From positions 1-64,000 of the forward strand of contig JAGQWH010000001.1 of assembly GCA_020437545.1 (NCBI GenBank): a DNA stretch of 64,000 nucleotides, given 5' to 3'. Under the pieces are notes generated by a model that saw only the letters and a program-made list of their open reading frames with translations, did not search any database and was not told the origin of the DNA. Origin of the DNA: Ignavibacteriota bacterium. Lineage in GTDB: Bacteria > Bacteroidota > Ignavibacteria > Tepidaquicellales > Tepidaquicellaceae. Position numbers and translations under genes: made by a program. Shown in pieces: positions 9,101-18,843 of the stretch (position 1 is its first letter; each line of letters opens with the position of its first letter).

Positions 9101-9409
9101 GTCAGATCAAGAGGTGTGATGGAGAAATGTACTTTCTGTCTGCAGAGGATAATGGACGAGAGGCAGATGGCAATTCAGGAAAACAGACAGGTGATCGGTT
9201 CGAATGTAAAGACAGCATGTCAGGAAGCATGTAATACGAATGCGATCGCTTTCGGTGATCAGAATGATGAAAGCGCTGAATTCTATAAACTGAACAACAG
9301 CAGTCTGGGATACAGTGTACTTGAAGAAATTAAAGTTAAACCTAACGTAACATACTTGGCAAAATTAAGAAATGTTTATGAAACTGAAACAGAGGAGGGT
9401 CATCATTGA
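6146..9409 (+). CDS. actB: ActB, fused molybdopterin-oxidoreductase-like and iron-sulfur subunit of ACIII
   Basis: A 1087-residue protein. An extension containing [16 protein letters not shown] precedes an internal Tat signal, [20 protein letters not shown] (about residues 86-105), as is usual for ActB. The first domain resembles formate dehydrogenase/polysulfide reductase catalytic chains ([17 protein letters not shown] near 135; [13 protein letters not shown]) but in ACIII is thought to lack the Mo cofactor. The C-terminal domain (about 845-1040) carries cysteine motifs for four Fe-S clusters: [31 protein letters not shown], and CTFC with CQEAC. It forms the periplasmic electron wire from quinol to ActA. 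Confidence 0.95.
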   Translation: MDNKNINSEKSESGKDTDREKSTPVKLIPDTAMQSQEHQNSQEKDINYWQSFRDLYNDPDFIAEKKKEFSPGALDRPDESSFSKFSRRKFLALLSASAAVAASGCSNFRDKGKFVPYNSKPESVTIGNPTYYASTCTGCSSVCGLLIKTLEGRPVKVDGNPDHPVSKGKICAIGQASVMNLYDPERLKNPVSGGNDVTWADADDKIIGELKNAASGGKEIAIVTNSVTSPSGKKLLNEFVTAYPTAKIYSYELVNDSPRNSAWEKCYGQKLYPVIKWNDAKIILSLESDFLGSEGNKVETSRLYSENRDAFNGKEFNRLYSVEGSASVTGLNADYRMILRTDAIEEFVICLLNEFLVKEKISDYAADTGIASKLSSYNLDAFAEANGISKEVLEHLISDLKKNQGSSYVSAGSSLPESTHIAVNLLNEVLGNSKLYSKEVSNVSQIPLSTKAELEDLANDMRSGKVGAVIHYDSNPVYHLPSDLGYAEAIKNISLVISMSEGENESTAVSSYVLPINSMFESWGDFQTRSTFISLQQPVIAPLYNTRQKEEILLTWAKGNKDAFNIDVYHNYIKDNWKAGVLSQNTAEADFMKAWYGALNDGVVSVKKAVVESAGETETVTTPTGFKPEAFTAGSQKMTPGSDFVVLLTRNSSLGDGRFANNGWLQELPKSVSRVAWDNYAAISVQDAKEMGLESNDLIKITTAGGELEIPVFIQPGAAKGVLAIELGYGRSECGTVGKDVGFNANKLMSKNSALTPWLMNDAKVSKAGGTYQIVTTQDHYAFDEPLYKDIQYRREIIQEGTYFGYKENANFLEDRHTKYTEEERDKLKVGSINKQYKHTGTKWGMVIDLNKCTGCNECVAACNVENNIPVVGKEQVGKHRVMQWLRIDRYYAGTPEAPKASFQPMLCQHCDFAPCENVCPVAATTHSPDGINGMAYNRCVGTRYCSNNCPYKVRRFNYFNFRDHFRDSIQQEESFSLMANPEVTVRSRGVMEKCTFCLQRIMDERQMAIQENRQVIGSNVKTACQEACNTNAIAFGDQNDESAEFYKLNNSSLGYSVLEEIKVKPNVTYLAKLRNVYETETEEGHH

Positions 9410-10821
9410 GTCTTGACGCTACTTACACGAGAGAGCTTCCTCTCGTAGAAAACAATGCTACACTGAAGGATCTTGATAATATTATTGCGCTTCCCACCGA
9501 AACCAAGCCTACCAAAGGCTGGTGGATCGCTATCAGTATCTCTTCCACAGCATTACTGATCGGAGCAATCTCACTCTTCTATACGATCTATTACGGTATA
9601 GGAATGTGGGGAAACAATCAGCCGGTCGGATGGGCATTCGGAATTATCAACTTCGTTTTCTGGATCGGTATCGGTCACGCCGGAACGCTTATCTCTGCTA
9701 TCCTTTTCCTTTTCAGACAGAAATGGAGAACGGGTATTGCGAGATTTGCTGAAGCCATGACGATCTTCGCCGTTATGACTGCGGGTATTTTTCCGATCAT
9801 ACATACAGGAAGACCATGGCTCGGAGGTTATCTTCTTCCTCTGCCGAATCAAAACGGTGTCTGGGTAAATTTCATGTCGCCTTTGCTCTGGGACGTGTTT
9901 GCGGTTTCAACTTATTTTACTATCTCATTCTTATTCTGGGGCATTGGACTTATTCCTGACCTTGCGATACTAAGAGATAAGACAACAAGCAAAATCAAGA
10001 AAAACATATATAAAGTATTAAGTCTCGGTTGGACAAACTCTAACAGAAACTGGAGCAACTACGAGAGAGCTTACCTTATCTTAGCCGGTATCTCTACACC
10101 GCTTGTGCTTTCGGTTCATACGATCGTTAGTTTTGACTTTGCCGTTTCGGTAATACCCGGATGGCATACGACTATCTTCCCGCCATACTTTGTTGCGGGA
10201 GCTATATTCTCGGGATTCGGTATGGTATCGACAGTGCTTATCATTGTGAGAAAAGTATTTAACATGGAGCATATTATTACCATCGGTCATCTTGAAAAAA
10301 TGAACAAGATATTGCTTGCAACAGGTACAATGGTTGGTTTTGCATATTCGATGGAATTTTTCGTTGCATGGTACAGCGGTAATACATTTGAGAGTTTCAC
10401 TTTTGTGAACAGGGCGTTTGGTCCTTATGCATGGGCATACTGGATCATGTTCAGCTGTAACGTATTTTTCCCGCAGCTTTTCTGGTTCAGAAAAATAAGA
10501 AGATCTATTCCTATAACTTTTATACTGGTAATTTTAGTGAACGTAGGTATGTGGTTCGAAAGATTTGTAATTATCGTAACATCTCTTCACAGGGATTTTT
10601 TACCATCGAGCTGGGCAATGTTTACTCCAACGCTGACTGACATGGGATTACTTTTAGGAAGTTTCGGATTCTTCTTTACTCTGCTGTTCCTGTTCCTGAA
10701 GACACTTCCGCTTGTATCAATATCGGAGGTTAAGGCAGTAGTCGAAGGCGCTCAGCCTACAGTACATCCACATCCTCACACTAACGGAAAAGCAATACAG
10801 GAAGGAGGAGACGGACATTGA
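9406..10821 (+). CDS. actC: ActC, NrfD/PsrC-type quinol-binding membrane subunit of ACIII
   Basis: A 471-residue polytopic protein with about ten transmembrane helices, of the NrfD/PsrC family ([54 protein letters not shown]). It is one of the two quinol-site subunits. The start is TTG at 9406, overlapping the actB stop as TTGA, with a strong ribosome-binding site (GAGGAGGG) just upstream. The C-terminus is His-rich ([10 protein letters not shown]). Confidence 0.93.
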   Translation: MSLDATYTRELPLVENNATLKDLDNIIALPTETKPTKGWWIAISISSTALLIGAISLFYTIYYGIGMWGNNQPVGWAFGIINFVFWIGIGHAGTLISAILFLFRQKWRTGIARFAEAMTIFAVMTAGIFPIIHTGRPWLGGYLLPLPNQNGVWVNFMSPLLWDVFAVSTYFTISFLFWGIGLIPDLAILRDKTTSKIKKNIYKVLSLGWTNSNRNWSNYERAYLILAGISTPLVLSVHTIVSFDFAVSVIPGWHTTIFPPYFVAGAIFSGFGMVSTVLIIVRKVFNMEHIITIGHLEKMNKILLATGTMVGFAYSMEFFVAWYSGNTFESFTFVNRAFGPYAWAYWIMFSCNVFFPQLFWFRKIRRSIPITFILVILVNVGMWFERFVIIVTSLHRDFLPSSWAMFTPTLTDMGLLLGSFGFFFTLLFLFLKTLPLVSISEVKAVVEGAQPTVHPHPHTNGKAIQEGGDGH

Positions 10822-12035
10822 TTAAGAAATTGATAGATAAACTGAATGAGATAAATAAATTTGACAGAAATGCAGATAACGGTGAAAGAAGCAAAAAGCT
10901 TTTTGGTCTGGCTGCTCTTTACGAGACTCCTAATGAGATCATTGAAGCCGCAGCAGTAGTTGCAGGAAAAGGATATGAGAAGTTTGATGTTTATACACCA
11001 TATCCGTTACACGGAATGGACGATGCAATGGGAATGGATAAACCAAAGGTCGGATATGTTTCATTTATATTCGGATTAACAGGAATGTGTCTTGCGTTGC
11101 TTATGATCGGATGGATGAGCGGAATTGATTATCCGAACATCATAGGCGGAAAACCGTTTTTCTCGCTGCCTCCTTCGATTCCAATAACATTTGAAGGTAC
11201 TATACTTTTGACAGGTATAGCAACTGTTCTCGGTATGCTTGTATTATTCAACAAACTCCCGAAGATAGACAGTCCATTGAATGACACAGATTTCATGAGA
11301 AATGTTTCTTCCGATAAATACGGAATTGTGATTCAGACTGATGATGATCTGTTTACAGAGCAGGATGTAAAGAATTTATATTTATCGACAGGGGCATATA
11401 ATGTACAGGAAATATTTTACAGGGAATCCAACTTAACAACGAAGACTCCTTTATTTGATAAGAAATTTATAAGTGCTATAATCGGTACAGCCGTAGTCAC
11501 TGCTGTGGTAACATATTTTATTGTAAACTTTGTACTTTACAGTACAGTACCATTTGACTGGATGTGGGTACAGCCGAGGATCGATTCACAGAGTCCGAGC
11601 ACATTTTTCCCGAATAATTCGGGAATGCGTGAGCCGGTCAACGGAACCGTTGCAAGAGGTTTTCTTCCTTATGAATACAAAGGTCTGCCTGATTCATCGG
11701 TAAAGCTGCTGGCAAATCCGCTGGCTGTAAGCAAAGAAGTGCTCGAAAGAGGTCAGGACAGATTCAATATATACTGCAGTCCGTGTCACGGATATTTCGG
11801 TGAAGGTGACGGAAGATTAAAAGGATTATTCCCGAAACCTCCTACACTTCATTCAAAGAAAGTCAAAGAATGGACTGACGGAAATATTTATCATGTAATA
11901 ACAAACGGACAGAATGTGATGCCGAGCTATGCAGAGCAGGTTTCAAGAGATGACAGGTGGGCAATTATACATTATATCAGAGCTTTAGAGAGATCAAAGG
12001 ATGCGAGTGAGCAGGATGTGGAATTGGCGAAGTAG
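10818..12035 (+). CDS. actDE: Fused ActD-ActE subunit of ACIII
   Basis: A 405-residue protein in one uninterrupted frame. Residues 1 to about 195 are ActD (DUF3341): [31 protein letters not shown], two transmembrane helices and a soluble end. A third helix (about residues 213-238) leads into an ActE-type monoheme cytochrome c (CSPCHG near 317; VMPSYAEQV with the distal Met; [13 protein letters not shown]). In other Bacteroidota ActD and ActE are normally separate, ActE being a lipoprotein; here a transmembrane linker replaces the lipid anchor. Start is TTG at 10818 with TTGA overlap and a GGAGGAG ribosome-binding site. Confidence 0.9.
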   Translation: MIKKLIDKLNEINKFDRNADNGERSKKLFGLAALYETPNEIIEAAAVVAGKGYEKFDVYTPYPLHGMDDAMGMDKPKVGYVSFIFGLTGMCLALLMIGWMSGIDYPNIIGGKPFFSLPPSIPITFEGTILLTGIATVLGMLVLFNKLPKIDSPLNDTDFMRNVSSDKYGIVIQTDDDLFTEQDVKNLYLSTGAYNVQEIFYRESNLTTKTPLFDKKFISAIIGTAVVTAVVTYFIVNFVLYSTVPFDWMWVQPRIDSQSPSTFFPNNSGMREPVNGTVARGFLPYEYKGLPDSSVKLLANPLAVSKEVLERGQDRFNIYCSPCHGYFGEGDGRLKGLFPKPPTLHSKKVKEWTDGNIYHVITNGQNVMPSYAEQVSRDDRWAIIHYIRALERSKDASEQDVELAK

Positions 12036-12104
12036 TAGTTAATAGTTAATAGTTAATAGTTAGTAGTTAATAGTTAGTAGTTAATAGTTAGTAGTTAATA
12101 GTTG
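12033..12104 (+). repeat. Heptamer array, AGTTAAT/AGTTAGT units
   Basis: About ten seven-base units (TAGTTAA phase) starting with the stop codon of actDE itself (TAGTAGTTAATAG). It separates actDE from the 53-residue gene inside the operon. Confidence 0.9.
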
Positions 12105-12118
12105 ATTAAAGAAAATTT

Positions 12119-12280
12119 ATGGAGAAAAAAATAAACCCATATAACGGTGTAGAGATCGACCCAATGTTTGACGGTCATCTTGAGAAACCATTATCAAAGA
12201 TGACACCAAAGGAAAAGCTTGATTATTTATGGCTTCAGACCATGTTTAAATGGACAGTTGATAATAAAGTTGAAAGTTGA
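12119..12280 (+). CDS. 53-residue protein inside the ACIII operon
   Basis: A short open frame starting at ATG 12119: MEKKINPYNGVEIDPMFDG, then HLEKPLSKMTPKEKLDYLWL and QTMFKWTVDNK, ending VES. The composition is protein-like (conserved-looking DP, KPLSKMTPKEKLDYLW), with no membrane segment or signal. It lies between actDE and actF on the coding strand and is bracketed by two heptamer arrays; its last three codons and TGA stop are formed by the second array. Function unknown; a small soluble ACIII accessory or assembly factor is an inference from position only. Confidence 0.65.
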   Translation: MEKKINPYNGVEIDPMFDGHLEKPLSKMTPKEKLDYLWLQTMFKWTVDNKVES

Positions 12281-12344
12281 AAGTTGAAAGTTGAAAGTTG
12301 AAAGTTAAAAGTTGAAAGTTGAAAGTTGAAAGTTAAAAGTTAAG
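12267..12344 (+). repeat. Heptamer array, AGTTGAA/AGTTAAA units
   Basis: About 11 seven-base units beginning inside the 3' end of the 53-residue gene and supplying its stop codon. It uses the same word as the array at 4897-4975. Confidence 0.9.
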
Positions 12345-12375
12345 AATTTAAAATTTACAATATATAATTAGATAA

Positions 12376-13548
12376 ATGGATTATCAGAAAAAATTATTAC
12401 CGTCTAAGCTTGGCACAATAGGATACGCACTGCTTGGTATTGGTATTGTTTCAATCGGAGTTTCGTTTGCTGTGAATTCTCACAGGGCATTCTTTGACTA
12501 TCTCTGGATGTATATGTTTCTTATCAGCATTGGCGTAGGTTCACTTGCATTGGTAGCAATGGAATATTTGGTCGGAGCCACATGGAGTACTCCTTTCAGA
12601 AGAGTTTCAGAATTTTTAGCAGCGCTGATACCGGTACTGGTAGTTCTTACAATCCCATTATTTTTCGGATTACATGATCTTTTTCACTGGTCGCATCCTG
12701 AAGCGGTAGCATCTGATCCGATCTTACAGGCAAAAGAGCCGTATCTTAACGTTCAGTTTTTCACTATCCGTGTAGTAATTTATCTTGCAATATGGCTGAT
12801 ATTCTTTTTATTATTCTCAAGAAATTCCGAAAAGCAGGATCTTACAGGAGACCCGGCGCTTACAAAGCAAAGCATTAAACTTTCGGCACCGTTTGCAATA
12901 TTATTTTTACTTACTATCGCATTTGCATCAATTGACTGGATGATGAGTTTAGAACCGCACTGGTACTCGACAATGTTCGGTGTATATTATTTTGCAGGAA
13001 CTCTGGTTTCAGCTTTTGCAGCCGCCACATTCTGCTCCGTAATGCTGAATGAGAACGGATATTTTACAAAAAAATTAAGCAATAATCATTATTACAGTTT
13101 CGGTACACTTTTATTCGGATTCAATATCTTCTGGGCTTACATAGCATTTTCACAATATATGCTTATCTGGTATGCAGATCTTCCGGAGGAAACATTCTGG
13201 TTCATAATGAGGATGAAAGAAGGCTGGGCATATTATTCGATCGGATTGGTATTTGTTCATTTTATTATTCCATTCCTTATTCTTTTACCAAGGAGTTCGA
13301 AAGTAAATCCGAATCTTCTGAAAGTAATGTCAATTTGGATGCTGGTCGCACATGCTTATGATCTTTACTGGCTGATCATGCCGACATATTTTACTGACGG
13401 ATTTGGATTTGGATGGAGCGAAATAGGTGTAATGATGTTTGCAGCCGGACTTATGATCACAGTATTCAAATACAGGGCAGACAGAAAGAATCTTGTACCG
13501 GTTAAAGATCCGAAGCTTCAGGCAGGACTTGATTATCATCTTACTTAA
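12376..13548 (+). CDS. actF: ActF, second quinol-binding membrane subunit of ACIII
   Basis: A 390-residue, roughly ten-helix membrane protein related to ActC/NrfD. It begins after the second heptamer array, contains HRAFFDYLWMYMFLISIGVG, LHDLFHWSHPEAV and IDWMMSLEPHWYSTMFG, and ends in a short charged tail. Family knowledge places it beside ActC in the membrane core, where proton translocation or quinol binding is proposed. The helix count and the IDWMMSLEPHW motif make ActF the clear assignment. Confidence 0.92.
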   Translation: MDYQKKLLPSKLGTIGYALLGIGIVSIGVSFAVNSHRAFFDYLWMYMFLISIGVGSLALVAMEYLVGATWSTPFRRVSEFLAALIPVLVVLTIPLFFGLHDLFHWSHPEAVASDPILQAKEPYLNVQFFTIRVVIYLAIWLIFFLLFSRNSEKQDLTGDPALTKQSIKLSAPFAILFLLTIAFASIDWMMSLEPHWYSTMFGVYYFAGTLVSAFAAATFCSVMLNENGYFTKKLSNNHYYSFGTLLFGFNIFWAYIAFSQYMLIWYADLPEETFWFIMRMKEGWAYYSIGLVFVHFIIPFLILLPRSSKVNPNLLKVMSIWMLVAHAYDLYWLIMPTYFTDGFGFGWSEIGVMMFAAGLMITVFKYRADRKNLVPVKDPKLQAGLDYHLT

Positions 13549-13621
13549 GAAAGATTTTTTTAAAGATTCAGGTTGTTCAATTAAAGAAACTATAGAATTT
13601 AAAATATAAATATTTTTTGAA

Positions 13622-14572
13622 ATGAATTTCGACAGCGAGAAAAAAAAGAAAAAATTCAATGTATATGACTTATTCAGAGATCTGGAAAAGTTTTACGGAA
13701 TTCTGTATATGCTATTGCTTGCATTCCTGATATTATTAGGCTCAAAGTATGTAAAGACTCTTGACTACAATAATTTATTTTCGGCTCCCGGATTACTGGC
13801 TGCAGATTCTAATATGCGGGTTGCTCTTCCTGTGAAGAAAGGTCAGATGACACCTCCGGTAGATGTAATAAAATTCAGCACGGAAAGTCCTGAGCTCATT
13901 GCAAAAGGAAAAGAACTCTATAGCACAAATTGTGTTAGTTGTCACGGAGAGACAGGTGAAGGTAACGGTTCTGCCGGTGCCGCACTCAATCCGCCGCCAA
14001 GAAATTTTGTTAATCCGAAATTCTGGAAGAATTCTCCTTCATATGCCGGAATGTACGTAACACTTGAAGAAGGTATAGCAAATACAGGAATGGCAAGTTT
14101 CAGCAACATACCTCCTGAAGACAGATTTGCACTCATACAGTATCTTCATACTTTTAATCCGACATTCCCAAAAGCGAATCCGGACAGTATGAAAGCGCTT
14201 GATGAGAAATACAGTTTATCAACAGGTGTAAAAGCAGCAAATCAGATCCCCCTTACACTTGCAATGGAGCTTGAGATACTTAATAATGATACATTAACAA
14301 ACGATTTGAAAACTATTGCTTCGAATATTGCTTCTGATAAAAATGACACAGCAGCGGCAATAGTAAAATCTTTATTTTTAAATGAGAACAAAGCCTTGTA
14401 TTCCCTTTCTTCAAATATGAAGTGGACTGAAAGCTCTCAGGAGTTGGTAAAGTTCCTTTCGGTTGATCCGGTTGATAAAGGATTCAGAGCTTCAGTATAT
14501 CAGATAAGCGCAACAGATGCAGACAGAGTTTATGTGTATTTAAAAAATATGTTTATGAAAAACAGGTTATAA
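13622..14572 (+). CDS. Membrane-anchored monoheme cytochrome c between ACIII and oxidase genes
   Basis: A 316-residue protein: a basic N-terminus, one transmembrane anchor (about residues 27-43), then a class I cytochrome c domain with CVSCHG (near residue 103) and candidate distal Met in GMASFSNIPPEDRFALIQYLH. The C-terminal about 130 residues (from TLAMELEILNND) show no heme motif and I do not recognise them. The gene lies between actF and the oxidase assembly gene, so it is a natural candidate for the electron carrier joining ACIII to the aa3 oxidase (inference). Confidence 0.85.
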   Translation: MNFDSEKKKKKFNVYDLFRDLEKFYGILYMLLLAFLILLGSKYVKTLDYNNLFSAPGLLAADSNMRVALPVKKGQMTPPVDVIKFSTESPELIAKGKELYSTNCVSCHGETGEGNGSAGAALNPPPRNFVNPKFWKNSPSYAGMYVTLEEGIANTGMASFSNIPPEDRFALIQYLHTFNPTFPKANPDSMKALDEKYSLSTGVKAANQIPLTLAMELEILNNDTLTNDLKTIASNIASDKNDTAAAIVKSLFLNENKALYSLSSNMKWTESSQELVKFLSVDPVDKGFRASVYQISATDADRVYVYLKNMFMKNRL

Positions 14573-14574
14573 TT

Positions 14575-15396
14575 ATGAAAAAGCAAAAAAAATATTCACT
14601 ATTAATAATAGTATTATTATTAATATTTTATTCAGAGCAGATATACTCACAGGAAGATGCCGGGGTTCAGGATACTGAAGTAAATAAATCCGAAGTCGGT
14701 ATCACTGAAAAGTTAGGCGAGACAATTCCTGAAGGCATTATTTTAAAGGATGAGAACGGAAATGATGTGGATGTAAAAAGTCTTATAAATAAACCAACAA
14801 TATTTTCACTGGTATATTTCAGATGTCCGGGTATTTGTTCACCATTATTGAACGGGTTATCATCTGCAGTTGACAAGACAGATCTCGAACCGGGTAAAGA
14901 TTATGATCTGATCACTATAGGTTTTGATCATACGGAAGATCATGTCATGGCATCGGGAAAAAAAGAGAGTTATCTTGAGAATCTTGACAGAAAGATCCCG
15001 GCAGATTCATGGAGATTCCTGACCGGTGACAGCGCCAATATTAAAAAGATAGCGGATGCTCTGGGATTTGGTTTTCAGAGACAGGGAAATGATTTCATGC
15101 ACGGCGCCGGTATAATGGTAGTATCGCCGGACGGTAAAATAGTAAGATATCTTTACAGCATTGAATACCTGCCGTTTGATTTTAAAATGGCTGTAACAGA
15201 AGCTTCGGAAGGAAAAGTCGTTCCATCAATAAACAGGCTTATGAAAATGTGTTTCAGTTATGATCCTGACGGAAGAAGATATGTATTGAATATCACAAGA
15301 GTTGCAGGAACAGGAATTCTTCTGGTGTTAGGAATATTTTTCGGAATACTGGTTTTTAAAAAGAAAAAGAATAAAGTAAATTTAAACAACATATAA
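14575..15396 (+). CDS. SCO1/SenC-type copper chaperone
   Basis: A 273-residue protein of the Sco1/SenC family, which delivers copper to the CuA site of oxidase subunit II in the periplasm. It has an N-terminal signal or anchor, the thioredoxin-fold copper site CPGIC in SLVYFRCPGICSPLLNGL, the partner His in FMHGAG, and an extra C-terminal transmembrane helix (ILLVLGIFFGILVF). The start is 2 bases after the cytochrome stop and the oxidase subunit I gene follows directly, which agrees with the role. Confidence 0.93.
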   Translation: MKKQKKYSLLIIVLLLIFYSEQIYSQEDAGVQDTEVNKSEVGITEKLGETIPEGIILKDENGNDVDVKSLINKPTIFSLVYFRCPGICSPLLNGLSSAVDKTDLEPGKDYDLITIGFDHTEDHVMASGKKESYLENLDRKIPADSWRFLTGDSANIKKIADALGFGFQRQGNDFMHGAGIMVVSPDGKIVRYLYSIEYLPFDFKMAVTEASEGKVVPSINRLMKMCFSYDPDGRRYVLNITRVAGTGILLVLGIFFGILVFKKKKNKVNLNNI

Positions 15397-15402
15397 AATA
15401 TT

Positions 15403-17055
15403 ATGGCTAACGGAACTGTAGCTGTTTCAGATAAGACAGCTGAAGTTGATTTTTATCATGTAAAGACAAAGTATAAGGGAATTCTCTCATGGCTGCTTAC
15501 AACCGATCATAAAAGGATCGGTATAATGTATCTTTGCAGCATGTCATTATTCTTCCTTACAGCAATGTCATTAGGTGTGGTTATGAAGCTTGAGATGCTT
15601 TCACCCGGCTCAACATTTATTTCAGCCCAGACTTATAATTCCATTTTCACTTTGCACGGAGTTATAATGATTTTTCTCTTTATAATACCCGGTGTACCTG
15701 CGGTATTCGGGAATTTTATAATGCCGATACAGATAGGAGCTAAGGACGTTCAGTTTCCTAAACTGAATCTGCTTTCGTGGTATCTTTATATTATCGGAGG
15801 CGCAATTGCAATTTATTCAATAATGAGACCGGGCGGCGTAATGGATACGGGCTGGACTTTTTATGTGCCTTACAGTATCAGGACGACTACCAATGTATCA
15901 TTATCAGTATTTGCAGCATTTGTTCTCGGATTTTCCTCAATATTGACAGGACTTAATTTTGTTACAACAATTCACAGGCTGAGATGTCCGGGAATGACCT
16001 GGTTCAGAATGCCTTTGTTTGTATGGGGAATTTATGCTACAGCATGGATTCAGATATTAGCAACACCAGTGATCGGAATCACACTTGTACTTGTCATACT
16101 TGAAAGAGCTTTCGGCATTGGAGTATTTGATCCGACACTTGGAGGTGACCCGCTTCTCTATCAGCATTTGTTCTGGATATATTCACATCCTGCGGTATAC
16201 ATTATGATTTTACCTGCGATGGGTGTGGTATCTGAGATAATCCCTACATTCTCAAAAAAGACAATATTCGGATATGTGCCGATTGCAATTTCGAGTCTTG
16301 GAATTGCACTTGTAGGATATCTGGTATGGGGACATCACATGTTCTCAAGCGGTATCAGCGATACATCAAGAGTCATCTTTTCATTGCTTACATTTATAGT
16401 AGCTTTACCTTCGGGAATAAAAATATTCAACTGGGTTGCAACTTTATACAAAGGATCCATTGAAGTAACGGCTCCGATGCTTTATACGCTTTTGTTCATA
16501 TTCATATTTTCCATAGGAGGACTTACTGGATTAGTACTTGGAGCTCTTAATACTGACCTTCACTTAACTGATACATATTTTGTAGTTGCTCACTTCCATT
16601 ATGTAATGTTTGGAGGAATGGGTCTGATATTTTTTGCATCGATACATTACTGGTTCCCGAAATTCTTCGGAAAGATGTATAATGAAAAAATGGCTAAAGT
16701 AGCAGCTTACTGGATAGCGATCGGATTCAACACATTATATTTTCCAATGTTCATAATGGGTTATATGGGAATGCCGAGAAGATATTATGATTATCTGCCT
16801 GAGTTTACGACATATCATATCATATCAACAGTAGGATCCTGGATACTTGTATCCGGAATACTTGTAATGACAGCAAATCTTCTGAGCGGACTCAGAAACG
16901 GAAAGAAAGCATCTGATAATCCATGGGGCGGAACGACACTTGAGTGGTCAGTTCCTTCACCGCCGCCACTGGAGAATTTTGATGAGATCCCTACAGTAAC
17001 AACAGGTCCTTACGACCATTCACACATTCACGGACAGGAGGAAACAACAAAATAA
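15403..17055 (+). CDS. ctaD: Cytochrome c oxidase subunit I (A2-type heme-copper oxidase)
   Basis: A 550-residue, twelve-helix catalytic subunit. Low-spin heme and CuB ligands are visible: LHGVIMIF, HPAVY with the cross-link Tyr, WGHHMF, and AHFHYVMFGG. The segment YSHPAVY replaces the Glu of A1 oxidases with the YS motif that defines A2-type enzymes such as the Rhodothermus caa3 oxidase. It reduces O2 to water with cytochrome c electrons and pumps protons. Its TAA overlaps the next ATG by one base. Confidence 0.96.
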   Translation: MANGTVAVSDKTAEVDFYHVKTKYKGILSWLLTTDHKRIGIMYLCSMSLFFLTAMSLGVVMKLEMLSPGSTFISAQTYNSIFTLHGVIMIFLFIIPGVPAVFGNFIMPIQIGAKDVQFPKLNLLSWYLYIIGGAIAIYSIMRPGGVMDTGWTFYVPYSIRTTTNVSLSVFAAFVLGFSSILTGLNFVTTIHRLRCPGMTWFRMPLFVWGIYATAWIQILATPVIGITLVLVILERAFGIGVFDPTLGGDPLLYQHLFWIYSHPAVYIMILPAMGVVSEIIPTFSKKTIFGYVPIAISSLGIALVGYLVWGHHMFSSGISDTSRVIFSLLTFIVALPSGIKIFNWVATLYKGSIEVTAPMLYTLLFIFIFSIGGLTGLVLGALNTDLHLTDTYFVVAHFHYVMFGGMGLIFFASIHYWFPKFFGKMYNEKMAKVAAYWIAIGFNTLYFPMFIMGYMGMPRRYYDYLPEFTTYHIISTVGSWILVSGILVMTANLLSGLRNGKKASDNPWGGTTLEWSVPSPPPLENFDEIPTVTTGPYDHSHIHGQEETTK

Positions 17056-17693
17056 TGAGTCAAACAAACGAAAATACACAGCCGGATTATCACGTAGTTC
17101 ATATTCACAGGGATGATTTCGGTTCAAAAATGGGATTATGGCTTTTTCTCTTTACAGAGATTCTTCTGTTTGGAGGTCTGTTCATTTTATATGCAGCTTA
17201 CAGATTCATCTATCCGGATGGATTTGCAGCAGCAGCATCCGAACTTGATGTTCTTTTAGGAGCTGTAAACACTGTCATACTTCTTACAAGCAGTCTGACA
17301 GTTGTGCTTGGAATTGTAGCCCTTCAGAAGAATAATAAAAAGCTTAGTCTTTTCTTTCTCTGGGTAACGGTTATCTGCGGATTGTTATTTCTTGTAAACA
17401 AGTATTTCGAATGGGGAGCAAAATTTCATCACGGCATATATCCAAAAGGTCCTGCACTTCAGGAAATGAGTGAAGGGGAAACCATGTATTTCGGACTTTA
17501 TTACGTAATGACAGGATTACATGCCCTTCATATTGTTGTAGGACTTATATTCATTGGAGTCGTAATGTGGCAGATAAAAAAGGACGTACTTACATCAACT
17601 AATTTTCAGCGGATGGAAAATGCAGGTTTATACTGGCACTTGGTCGATATAATCTGGATATTCCTTTTCCCTTTATTGTATTTAATTCATTAA
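17055..17693 (+). CDS. ctaE: Cytochrome c oxidase subunit III
   Basis: A 212-residue protein with about five transmembrane helices and the subunit III signature (KMGLWLFLFTEILLFGGLF; GLHALHIVVGL; WHLVDIIWIFLFPLLYLI). Its start overlaps the subunit I stop by one base, implying coupled translation. It stabilises the catalytic core and is thought to feed dioxygen and protons. Confidence 0.95.
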   Translation: MSQTNENTQPDYHVVHIHRDDFGSKMGLWLFLFTEILLFGGLFILYAAYRFIYPDGFAAAASELDVLLGAVNTVILLTSSLTVVLGIVALQKNNKKLSLFFLWVTVICGLLFLVNKYFEWGAKFHHGIYPKGPALQEMSEGETMYFGLYYVMTGLHALHIVVGLIFIGVVMWQIKKDVLTSTNFQRMENAGLYWHLVDIIWIFLFPLLYLIH

Positions 17694-17705
17694 TAAAAAA
17701 TATTT

Positions 17706-18038
17706 ATGAGCTCAAATAATAATTCAGAACATAACGATCAGCATGGCGAAGGTCACATAGCCGAAGTTCATCATCCCAGTTACGGTGTCAATGTACTAGT
17801 ATGGATCGGATTACTTTCGCTGACTTCAATAACAGTAGCAGTAGCAGGAATCAATCTCGGCAGTCTTGCCCTTACGGTTGCGTTATTAATTGCTCTTGTC
17901 AAATCAATGTTCGTGGTGAATTTTTTCATGCATGTAAAATTTGATAATAAGATCATAAAGCTGTTTATTGGTGTCTGTATGATAATTTTTATTGTTGTTT
18001 TAATTTTAACTTTCTTTGATTTAACTTTCAGATATTAA
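17706..18038 (+). CDS. ctaF: Cytochrome c oxidase subunit IV (prokaryotic type)
   Basis: A 110-residue protein with a His-rich N-terminal tail (HNDQHGEGHIAEVHHP) followed by three transmembrane helices and the family motif VNFFMHVKFD. Length, topology and position between subunits III and II match the small subunit IV family. Its role is structural. Confidence 0.88.
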   Translation: MSSNNNSEHNDQHGEGHIAEVHHPSYGVNVLVWIGLLSLTSITVAVAGINLGSLALTVALLIALVKSMFVVNFFMHVKFDNKIIKLFIGVCMIIFIVVLILTFFDLTFRY

Positions 18039-18042
18039 AAAA

Positions 18043-18837
18043 ATGAGACCTAGTATAGTAAATGAAGTAGATTTTACCTTTTGGTTTATCATGGGTATAT
18101 CAATTATTCTACTGCTGTTAATTACAATTGTGATGCTTTATTTTGTATATAAGTACAGCAGAAAAAGAAATCCTGTAGCGACACAAATCGAAGGTAATAC
18201 AACTCTTGAAATTGTTTGGACAGTTATCCCCATAATTCTTGTATTGATAATGTTTTTTATCAGCTGGTCTGGTTTCAGGAATATGAGAGATGTTCCGAAA
18301 GATGCTATGATAGTAAAAGTAAACGGACAGATGTGGAAATGGACATTCGAATATGATAATAAGAAAAAATCCGATACACTGTTTCTGCCTGTAGATAAAA
18401 ATATTAAATTTGAAATTACATCCACTGATGTACTTCACAGTTTCTATCTACCTGCATTCAGATGCAAGGAAGATGCAGTACCCGGCAGAACGAATTATTA
18501 CTGGATAAGAACTACTGAAACAGGAACATTTTTTGCTGCATGTGCGGAATACTGCGGACTGAATCACTCTTATATGTATGCACCGATAAAAGTAGTTGAA
18601 GATGAAAAGTTTCAGGTCTGGAAAAATTATTTTCCGCCTGATACAACAAAGACAGCGGATTCTTTAAAAACGGATTCTACTGCCAATACAAAGGATACAT
18701 TAAATTCATCTTCCGGAATGACAGATTCTGCCAAAACAGGATCAGATAAACAAACAATTGATTCGGTTGCAAAAACAACACCTTCATCTGATATTAAAAA
18801 AGATGATGTTAAAAAAACAGATTCATTAAAAAAGTAA
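18043..18837 (+). CDS. ctaC: Cytochrome c oxidase subunit II with CuA site
   Basis: A 264-residue protein: two transmembrane helices (about residues 10-35 and 60-82) and a cupredoxin domain with the CuA ligands (LHSFYLPAF; CAEYCGLNHSYM). It accepts electrons from cytochrome c; no cytochrome c domain is fused to it. The last about 65 residues form an unusual Ser/Thr/Asp/Lys-rich tail (from TTKTADSLKTDS to KKTDSLKK). The TAA stop at 18835-18837 is in the same reading frame as the next gene, ctaB. Confidence 0.94.
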   Translation: MRPSIVNEVDFTFWFIMGISIILLLLITIVMLYFVYKYSRKRNPVATQIEGNTTLEIVWTVIPIILVLIMFFISWSGFRNMRDVPKDAMIVKVNGQMWKWTFEYDNKKKSDTLFLPVDKNIKFEITSTDVLHSFYLPAFRCKEDAVPGRTNYYWIRTTETGTFFAACAEYCGLNHSYMYAPIKVVEDEKFQVWKNYFPPDTTKTADSLKTDSTANTKDTLNSSSGMTDSAKTGSDKQTIDSVAKTTPSSDIKKDDVKKTDSLKK

Positions 18838-18843
18838 TTTAAA

